Source: Haliclona indistincta
Taxonomy: Eukaryota; Porifera; Demospongiae; Haplosclerida; Chalinidae
NCBI GenBank assembly: GCA_964017065.1
Contig: OZ024787.1
Coordinates: 12,477,734 to 12,541,733 of the forward strand
DNA length: 64,000 nt
Direction of reading: 5' to 3'
Part shown: positions 56,290 to 64,000 of the stretch, in pieces
How positions within the stretch are numbered: the stretch's first letter is position 1
Layout of the letters: every line of letters begins with the position of its first letter
Notes under the pieces: generated by a model
What the model saw: only the letters and a program-made list of their open reading frames with translations
Database searches by the model: none
Told to the model about the DNA's origin: nothing
Position numbers and translations under genes: made by a program

Positions 56290-57363
56290 TAACACATAAG
56301 GATCTGTCACGTGCGTATTGCGCACTCACAATAATGGCGTCTAACACTTAGCTGACAACGGGATCATGATCGAGAAATGGCCGTTTCGCTAAAATAATTT
56401 TGAAAGGCTAGGAGAATTTCATGACTGTTCGTGGGTGTTTAATTCTCGGCATGGCCGGCACTGCTCGCGTAAAGGCGCTAGGCGCGCTGAAGAAATGGAA
56501 GATGACGGAACTCGATTTTCACCTTTAATTTTCCAGGTTCGTCACTTTAATAACAATTTCGAGCAATCTCCTTGCTACTGTAAGATGGGGCAACGCCAGA
56601 GAGTAGATCTAAGTGTCTTTGGACGTATAAAATTCATCACCAGGCGAACTATCAGCGTTTGAACGCTAATACATTGTATGTAGCCGCCATCTTGTTTTCT
56701 CGTTCATTCCTACATAGGGAGTCACTACCTAGTTCTTCCCCAGACCACACCCCTCGCTTATTGCTCGTGAGAGGGTCTGGTGACTTTAGTTGCACTTTCT
56801 TGGGCTTTTCGTGTAAGAAAGTTACGTAACACTAATGAATCCGTATAAATGTCGGAATTTGCACCAGCAATAAATGAATACACAAGTGTATGCAGTTGCG
56901 CGTTAGACGAGGGAGAAGGCGAAGACGTTTAGACAGCAGGCAGACTGCAGAGTAGCAAAACACAGACTCTTGCCTTCTCCAGGCTGACGAGAACGTCTTT
57001 TCCCTTGACAAACTCAGTATTGGCAAAACGCTGATTGTCTGTCGGAATTTCATGACCGATGCTGACAAATGCAGCCGTCTGATTATATACCGGTACATGT
57101 ATATATGTTCCGCGCTTTTTAGGAACATATATACTGTCGAGCAGTCATATCTAGGTATCTTCACGCCATCATTCTATCGATGTGGTTTGTATTACGTAAG
57201 AGTTGGCTTTCTGACCAATCAGATTCTATCCCAGACATTCCGGGGAAGATATTACTTCCTGGCCCAAGAAAATCGATTAAAGTCACCAGACCCTCTCACT
57301 AGCAATAAGCGAGGGGTGTGGTCTGGGGACGAGACTAGACTAGTCACTACCGTGCCTCCCTAA
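56290..57363 (+). mobile_element. Hairpin-ended repeat unit, copy 6, shortened and split
   Basis: Starts TCACGTGCGTATTGCGCACT. It has small deletions relative to its sisters and YY1-like GCCGCCATCTTG. The terminal hairpin is split in its loop by a 614-bp insertion: left stem 56717-56725, right stem 57352-57361, then AAT. Confidence 0.65.
56730..57343. mobile_element. 614-bp TIR element, 8-bp target duplication
   Basis: TCACTACC flanks both sides (56722-56729, 57344-57351). Long inverted ends share CCCCAGACCACACCCCTCGC and GAGAGGGTCTGGTGACTTTA. No transposase. The 8-bp duplication fits hAT- or P-type elements. Confidence 0.8.
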
Positions 57364-57389
57364 TAATTGTACGGTTGCGTGTAGACTGT

Positions 57390-57655
57390 TCTTTTCAATT
57401 TCTAAAATATTTTTATATGCACACAAAGCGAACAAAGGGTGATCGTGATGGTTTTTAGTAGCATTGTCCTAGGGCTATGAATTCGATTCTTTTTGTTATC
57501 CCACTGTTTGCATATAACTACAAACTGTTTGTCAAGAAGAGCGCTGGAGCTCTGAAAGCTTAAAATCGTAAGTACGTCTGTAATACAGCAGAAGAAACAT
57601 GGTAAGCATATACTACATAAGTGTGACAAATGATCAGTCTCTGATAGTGAGATAT
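57390..57655 (+). repeat. Segment shared with 50360-50700
   Basis: See that entry; this copy has diverged by scattered substitutions and short deletions. Confidence 0.7.
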
Positions 57656-57741
57656 TATGACCAATGTCAACTATAATATTCAGCTGCGTTTGACTTGCAA
57701 TAACAGAAATTAATTTTGTAAAATTCATTGCAAGTCATCTT

Positions 57742-57918
57742 CATATTTTAAATTCATTTTATCCATTATCAATCAAACTCTGGAATAGTCTCCCTGTTTC
57801 TATTAAATCAGCTCATTCTCTCTCATATTTGAAGTCTTTTCTCTCTTCATACTATAATGAGCACCGGTTGCTACCCACATTTCTTAGAAATGAAATAGAA
57901 AAAAGTAGGATTAAGTGA
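57742..57918 (+). pseudogene. 3' end of a non-LTR retrotransposon reverse transcriptase
   Basis: A frame ending at the TGA of 57918 reads SFYPLSIKLWNSLPVSIKSA then HSLSYLKSFLSS. This is the typical last 50 residues of LINE reverse transcriptases (aromatic-x-x-x-I-x-x-W-N-x-L-P, followed by SL..FK). The catalytic core is absent, as expected for a 5'-truncated insertion. Clade unresolved. Confidence 0.7.
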
Positions 57919-57969
57919 CATCTGTCATCAATAATCATCCGGGGCATTCATGCATGACGTAAAGAGTTA

Positions 57970-58337
57970 CGGTTCGAAGAATGATACGCGGGGTTCTCTC
58001 ATTAGTAAAACGAGTAGAAGTTATTACAAGTAATAATAGCTGCTGCGGTTGAATGAGATGGTCTTTGGTTTCTTCGCGGAATGGGTAAATTTTCCCTGCT
58101 GCGGTTGGGTCTATTGTTTCTTCGCGGGAGTGTTCGCGAAAATGCTCTGTACATATACCGCCATAGGAAATGTGGTGCTGGACGTAAATTCAGTCGGCAC
58201 TGGGTAGAAGCGGCCTTCGAAGATCCGGATCGAGATACGGCAACTTGAACTGACCGGGCTAGCCAGCCAAAAATTATTCAAGTTGTTGCATCATTCAATC
58301 AGCTCAATTGTTGGGTGTGAGCCTGACAATAGCAAGA
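57970..58337 (+). promoter_or_regulatory. 5' flank of GPCR copy 3, shared with copy 1
   Basis: Parallels 21745-22054. Includes an insertion of about 80 bp (58040-58125, with two TTTCTTCGCGG motifs) absent in copy 1. Confidence 0.5.
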
Positions 58338-60610
58338 ATGGCGAATTTGATCATTGTGTTACTGACTTTGCTGAGAGTATCAGCCATTGCTGCCAGTCGT
58401 TGTCCCAACACCTTTCTCACTAAAGACACTAAACCATTGTATCTAGTGACTCTAGTGCCTTTTACTAGATTTATAAGTGTTGCGGCAGGAGCACTTGTTG
58501 CTCAAGAAGAAATTAACAATCGTACGCGTCATGCTGACTTGCTTCCTGGGTATCATATTGAACTGATCATAAGGGAACGAGAGCCTTGTTCATCACATCA
58601 TATAGTGAATGGCTTGAGTAACATATTGAAGTACACAATTGACCCACCATGCAGACCTATTGTAGCAGTCAGTGGGTTTGGTTGCTCTTCTCATACCGAG
58701 GTAATTTCTTCTATCATAGGTCATGATGGATTTGACCTCATACACTTCTCATTTGCCAATTCACCAATATTTAAAAGGCAAATTCATCGTTTTCCACACT
58801 TGTGGACTTTCCTTGGCTCAGCCACTACATATTCTGACATGATTCTTGCTTTAATGGACCAATTCAATTGGGAGAGAGTGGGTCTTGTTTATAACAGTGG
58901 AAATGTATTTAATAGTGAGCTTGCACGATATTTTGAGCAGGATTTAAAGTTAAAAGGTAAAATGTTAGTATTTACCAAAGAAATAAACGGCAAGACCGAT
59001 ATATACTTTGATCAAGTAATCTCTTGCATTAAGACACAAGGTGTGACCATTCTTGTTGCTATGCTCGAAAAAGAACAGGACAGCATTCTAGTGACTCGTG
59101 CACTCGAAGGAGGATTGGTATATCCCCAGTACACTTGGATCCATGTTGAGGGAAGCCCTAAACGGTTAGTAAGTGATGATCGTGAGAAAATTTTCAGTGG
59201 TATCCAAGGTCATATATTCTTATTTCCATGGACTACTGCAGCCCACATTGAATTGATATCTGATGAACCTTATTCAGCTTTTAAATGGAAATTTGACAGT
59301 AAGCTTGACCTGCTGAAAGATCTGTACAACGAAAGTGATATATTTTCTGAGGTGGATTTTGGAGCTTATTATTATGATCAAGTTTGGGCTCTAGCTCTTG
59401 CATTGAACAATTCTCTTTCAGTATTGAGGGACAAGAATCTTTCGATTGATAACTACACAATCGGACAACCTGAAATACAGACGTGATTGAAGAACAAATG
59501 GCTCGTTTAAGCTTTCAAGGAGCTGGTGGCTTAGTTGAATTCAATCAAAATCGCAGTGTGTCTACTCTTGTTCAGATTATCTGGTTTATTAATAAAACTG
59601 AGCTCAATGTTGGAATTTACAATCCTTTGAATGCCACTAACTTTCATGCTAACATTAATACCAGTGATCTTCCAAAAGATAGACTAGATGATGAATATGC
59701 TCTCATTTCCTTACCTGTTGCAATATTGCTGTATATAGCAACTAGTGCAGTCATTATCTTCACTACCGTACAGCTCTACTTATACATGTATCTTCACTAC
59801 AAAAAATGCAAGGTCATCAGAGCTACCAGTCCATACCTCAGACTTGTCATGTTTGCTGGTTGTTACCTATATTGTGTAGCTGCTATATTCACCATCACTC
59901 AAGGTAGCTTTGTCCTTTCTCCTGTCATGTTCTCTGTGACAATATGTCTTAATCTTCTATCAGCTGTGAATGGTTTTAGTCTGACACTAACTACACTGTT
60001 CATTATACAACTAAGAGTGTATCACATTTTCAGATACTCTAATCAACTAAAATCAGGTCTCGGCAAAAGATTCAAGAATTATTCTCTGTTCTTCTTCATT
60101 TTCTTGCTTTCGTTCACTCCTAACATTATCTTCTTGCTTACTTTGATAATTGAAGTACCAACAATGTCCACTTATAAAACTCAAGTTATAGCAGAGTCAC
60201 ACTTCACGAATGTGGTACATTTTCGTCTAACAGGAACAGCACCTTATATTGCTGTAGCATGTATGCTAGTATATCTTGCTCTATTCTTACTGCTGATACT
60301 CTACCTTGCCATTCGTACTCGCAAGATTACATACAAAAACTTTAAGGATACCAAGAAGATCAATATTTTCATTGCTATTGTATTTTTTGTGACCACCTTG
60401 GACATTCCTATTGCTGCTATTCTTTTTCTACGTCAGTATGAGCCAGAAGGATATGTGGTGTTGACAGTATGCTTGCTGATATTGCCCACAACATGTCAGC
60501 TACTGCTGTTCCTACCAAAGATTCTGCCGACAGTTCTTAATAGATTGCGCAATATCAAGAGCACAGTTCTTGTCAAAGGTTCAGCAGAGAGTAGTTCAGT
60601 CAAAGACTAA
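58338..60610 (+). pseudogene. Class C GPCR, metabotropic GABA-B-like receptor, copy 3, frameshifted
   Basis: From the ATG at 58338 (MANLIIVLLTLLRVSAIAAS signal peptide) the flytrap domain is open to about 59480. There GAAATACAG replaces the GAAATTACAG of copies 1 and 2: one T is missing and a stop follows. The remaining frame is fully open to 60610 through all seven TM helices. Substitutions relative to copy 1 are spread through the flytrap domain (for example an extra RTRH near residue 65). With one lesion and 2.2 kb otherwise intact, it is a very young pseudogene, a polymorphic null or a sequencing error. Confidence 0.85.
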
Positions 60611-60735
60611 TGTACTGTACTCAGTAAAATTAATTATTATTAGCTATAATTAGGTTTGAAAACATTATCGTGATGCTTAAGCGGACGGTTGCCCGTTTGC
60701 TTAATAAATAAAAATTGACTTTAACTAATAGTAGA

Positions 60736-62550
60736 GGCCCTGACTAAGATTTGTATGCATTTAATTTAGGAGAGGATAACTCAACTGTTTTAGGGTAATT
60801 TGACCCTAACGGATAAGATGTGATATGTGCCAAATTGTCTATTCGCTGTGAAATACTTGAAAATGACCACGCCCTTTTTATCGGCCTTTTATCTTCTTAA
60901 CCATTTTTAGTAACATACTTCTGGTAACTGTTCTAAGGTAATATGGCCCTAAAGAACGTATTGGGATGTGTGCCAAAACCAATACTCACTTAAAAAAAAC
61001 GAAAATGGCTACACCTTTTTCACAAATGAATTAATATCTCTATTTTTAAAGATTTTAATATTATTTTAAGATTCTGATGGGATTCAAAAAAAGCACAACT
61101 ACAGTGTATTACCGATAAGACACAATTTATCAAATTGAGGAATCAGTTAAATATAAACTTAGGCAGTATTTAGTATTACAAGAATGATGTTCACAAAAAT
61201 TAATGATAGAGTTTTTGCAGGATTCACCTCCTTTATACTTGCAGTATATGCAACACTTGATTCCAGCTACCCTGCAGTGACATGTCCATTCTTGTGGGCG
61301 CATTTACCACATGTACAAGGATCAGGAAGGTCTTCAGGCTGGTGGGGTAACAATACCAGGAACTACTAAATTTTCAGTCGTGTTTTTCACAAAAGTGAAA
61401 CCATACGACTCAGCGTTCATTTCTAAACTGGCATCTTTAAGTGGGGCTTGTATCCATAGCTGTTGTTGATAATATGCCCCATATGCTTTCTTGCATTGGC
61501 TGACTTGCAGGGAATTTGTCAAAGTCCATTTTGAGGGAATTGTTATTAAGATGCAAGTCATCAAATTTTTCCAAGTCTGTTGTTGGCTTGAAACACCATA
61601 CTAGAAAATTTTATGCCATCTGTATCATACTCTATGTCAACTCTGAGTTGTTAAAGTTCTGTAGCAATCTTGCTAGTTGTATCACATCCAGTCAGAGCAT
61701 GGAGTGCAGGGAGACACCTTGCAAGCCTGTCCTCAGTGCTGTAGTAAGGTGTCTCAAGCCAACAACAGACTTGGAAACATTTGATGACTTGCATCTTAAT
61801 AACAATTCCCTCAAAATGGACTTTGATAAATTCTCTGCAAGTCAGCCAATGCAAGAAAGCATATGGGGCATATTATCAACAACAGCTATGGATACAAGCT
61901 CCACTTAAAGATGCCAGTTTAGAAATGAACGCTGAGTCGTATGGTTTCACTGTTGTGAAAAACACGACTGAAAATTTAGTAGTTCGTGGTATTGTTACCC
62001 CACCAGCCTGAAGACCTTCCTGATCCTTGTACATGTGGTAAATGCGCCCACAAGAATGGACATGTTGCTGCAGGGTAGCTGGAATCAAGCGTTGCAAATA
62101 CTGCAAGTATAAAGGAGGTGAATCCTGCAAAAACTCTATCATTAATTTTTGTGAACATCATTCTTGTAATACTAAATACTACCTAAGTTTATATTTAAGT
62201 GATTGTTTCCTCAATTTAATAAATTGTGTCTTATTGGTAATACCCTGTAGTTGTACTGTTTTCAATCCATCAGAATCTTAACTAGACTCTTTAAAAATAG
62301 AGATGTTAATGCATTTGTGAAAAAGGTGTAGCCATTTTGGTTTTCTTTTGCAGTTGCCAGAAAATGGTTAAGAAGATAAAGGAATTATTGTTAGTGAAAC
62401 TGCCGATAAAAATGGCGTGGTCATTTTAAGTATTTCGCAGCGAATAGACAATTTGGCACATATCACATCTTATTCCTTGGGGTCAAATTACCCTAAAACA
62501 GTTGAGTTATCCTCTCCTAAATTAAATGCATACAAATCTTAGTCAGGGCC
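60736..62550. mobile_element. 1.8-kb inverted-repeat element
   Basis: Long arms (60736-about 61605 and about 61738-62550) are reverse complements with a few indels, starting GGCCCTGACTAAGATTTG. TAGA stands at both flanks. The 130-nt centre plus either arm carries pieces of a transposon protein on the minus strand: LPALHALTGCDTTSKIATEL (61651-61712), then PLKDASLEMNAESYGF, and a cysteine block CRVAGI..C.YCKYKGGESC. Stops interrupt it. Confidence 0.75.
61190..61854 (-). pseudogene. C-terminal fragment of a HALTGCDTTS-type transposon protein
   Basis: The minus-strand order is: helix with FIKVHFEGIVIKMQVIKCF, then LPALHALTGCDTTSK, a frameshifted stretch, the block YYQQQLWIQAPLKDASLEMN, a VTPPA stop, and a CxC..C..C zinc-like tail. 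The HALTGCDTTS signature recurs in uncharacterised transposon-borne proteins of many animals (recalled). Its distal half is repeated, inverted, in the other arm. Confidence 0.6.
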
Positions 62551-62650
62551 TAGACTACATAGTGTGAAGACAAAAAGTAGACCACCGCCCGATCACGGCT
62601 AAGTCACTTAGACCACCATTAATAACCACGACGTTAATAACCACAATAAA

Positions 62651-62767
62651 ATGGAGTCGTCGAAAAACCCACTCGAGTTTACACTGCCATCGTTTGAAAA
62701 TAGGCCATCGCTTGGTTCTGGGAACTTCTCTGGGCTCTCTAATACCTCGAGCGCTTCTTTTGCATAA
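62651..62767 (+). CDS. Short open frame, possible first exon
   Basis: ATG-started, 38 codons (MESSKNPLEFTLPSFENRPS...), with Ser/Asn/Pro-rich protein-like composition, then TAA. A GCAGGTGTGG donor-like site lies just after the stop. It could be a small protein, an N-terminal exon whose donor I cannot place, or chance. No domain. Confidence 0.2.
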   Translation: MESSKNPLEFTLPSFENRPSLGSGNFSGLSNTSSASFA

Positions 62768-62808
62768 GCGCAGGTGTGGTCTAAACACCTCAGACGATAG
62801 ATCCTCGG

Positions 62809-62940
62809 CAGTGGCGTATCTACGGGTGGGCCTAGGTGGGCACAGGCCCCGGCACTAAGTCACTGAGGTGCCCCACCATTTGTGGGCACCTCTTGGGCTA
62901 CCATGACACCAAGTCACTTCTTTTTCAGTATATAGCACAC
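62809..62940. repeat. hAT-like terminus fragment
   Basis: CAGTGGCGTATCTACGGGTG followed by a GC-rich stretch with inverted GGTGGGCAC/GTGCCC motifs, typical of CAGTGGCGTA hAT MITE ends. The right end was not found with confidence. Confidence 0.45.
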
Positions 62941-63499
62941 TGATTTTATCGGCTGATTTACAGTATCTGTGACTCCACTATCAACGAGATTGTTCGTGGT
63001 TCAACAACGTGGCTCCATAGACTTATTAGACTACGTAACCGGGACTGGAAACGAGGCCACGTGCGTGAAACAATCCGTGTTGTTAGGTTAATTATATTCA
63101 CGACTTTTTGTTGTCAGAGAAAGAGGTCGAGAAAACAGACGTTACTGCACTCCCCCTGATCAGAACGCCATGTTACGTGGCCTAGATGGTTATAGATACT
63201 ACCATAAGTTGGCTCAAACTTGTGTGCTGCTATCTACACAACTGTACAGGCAAGTAATCGTTGGCGTTGGGAACGAATTGCCCAAGAACAACAATGGCGA
63301 CTACACCGAGCAACAAAAATGTCTTTATTCAAGCTGAAAAGCGGTTTAAAGGCACAGTAGCTTGCTGAAACTATTAGCTATGTCGAACAATGTCTCAGGC
63401 ATAACTACACAACCTTTTCGCTTAGCTTTTCGCCAGTAAGACGAGAATACAGGCTGAAATAGGCGATATATTCCAGCAAATTCAGGCCTATTTCCAGAT
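62941..63499. other. No supported gene
   Basis: No exon or known repeat recognised. Confidence 0.4.
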
Positions 63500-63880
63500 G
63501 TTAAAGAAAATAAAAAGATTTCTAACGAAATCAAAAGGATGTAGGGATAAAAAAATCTGCTACTGGTCCACAATGTAAACCAACAAGGAGCAAGCATGGA
63601 ATGGTAACACGCTAACAGACCATAAATCCTTACATCAGTGGCTGTACATAAGATTTTGACTATTATACAATATTTTGTCACAAGCTAAATTCAATTCAAT
63701 GCACGTAAGGTGTCAGTCAATAGCAACTAGCAGAACTGCCACAGCAGCCACTGATGTAGGGATCTATGGCCTGTTAGCGTGTTACCATTCCATGCTTGCT
63801 CCTTGTTGGCTTACATTGTGGACCAGTAGCAGATTTCTTTATCCCAACATCCTTTTGATTTCGTTAGAAATCTTTTAATT
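63500..63880. repeat. Foldback element copy 6
   Basis: Arms around GATTTCTAACGAAATCAAAA and inverse, central CATCAGTGGCTG. Followed by the start of a hairpin-ended unit (TTTCTTTTTCAGTGAATTTC) that runs off the window. Confidence 0.85.
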
Positions 63881-64000
63881 TTCTTGTTTGTGTCCTTTTT
63901 TCTTTTTCAGTGAATTTCAAATTTTTGATGCAGTTTGAATTCAGCAAGATAATGTATCTCTTTGTTTCCACCATTGGTGTGGTTTGCTTTTGTTGATAAT

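Noticed and set aside
1..64000. CRISPR arrays, bacterial operons or phage genes
   Set aside because: Spliced animal-type genes and eukaryotic transposons throughout; tandem repeats here are satellites or coding stalk repeats.

Overview
The window looks like a piece of a sponge genome, most likely a demosponge close to Amphimedon. This is inferred from content; no species marker was searched. It is AT-rich, with short to medium GT-AG introns. It holds several intronless class C GPCRs of GABA-B-like type, a Death-NACHT-LRR receptor, a LITAF-domain gene and single-pass membrane proteins with a repeat stalk. Large GABA-B-like receptor and NLR families are known from Amphimedon. About half or more of the window is transposon-derived, much of it nested.

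Layout. 1-13.7 kb: transposon land. It holds a 395-bp MITE with CRE-like motifs, a 1.64-kb Tc1/mariner-type element (1975-3612) with a transposase tail and a second, opposite-strand coding remnant, a 364-bp foldback, remnants of intron-containing transposon genes (7.1-10.7 kb), microsatellites and a tRNA-derived SINE. 13.7-20.3 kb, minus strand: a four-exon NLR gene of about 1136 aa. Its exon phases all agree, giving Death-Death-TM-NACHT-LRR. 21-26 kb: GPCR copy 1 (+), preceded by the 3' stump of another copy. 26-37.6 kb: a nested transposon island that interrupts a second copy of the GPCR 3'-flanking sequence. 37.9-46.0 kb, minus strand: a membrane protein gene whose two 528-nt extracellular-domain exons are separated by a 5.5-kb transposon-filled intron. 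46.3-47.1 kb: a LITAF-like gene, divergent from it. 48.0-50.3 kb: GPCR copy 2 (-). 52.2-53.9 kb: a paralogous membrane protein that lacks the extracellular domain. 56.3-57.4 kb: nested elements. 58.3-60.6 kb: GPCR copy 3 (+), broken by a one-base frameshift. 60.7-62.6 kb: a 1.8-kb inverted-repeat element. The end of the window holds a further foldback copy.

How it fits together. The host genes are of types that face outside signals (GPCRs, repeat-stalk receptors) or internal danger (NLR, LITAF), and they sit in a locus that duplicates and rearranges. The most unusual signal I see is a repeat family whose copies end in a terminal hairpin just before a conserved T. The stem sequence differs between copies while base pairing is largely kept. 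No CRISPR arrays, rRNA or canonical tRNA genes were seen, as expected for animal nuclear DNA.
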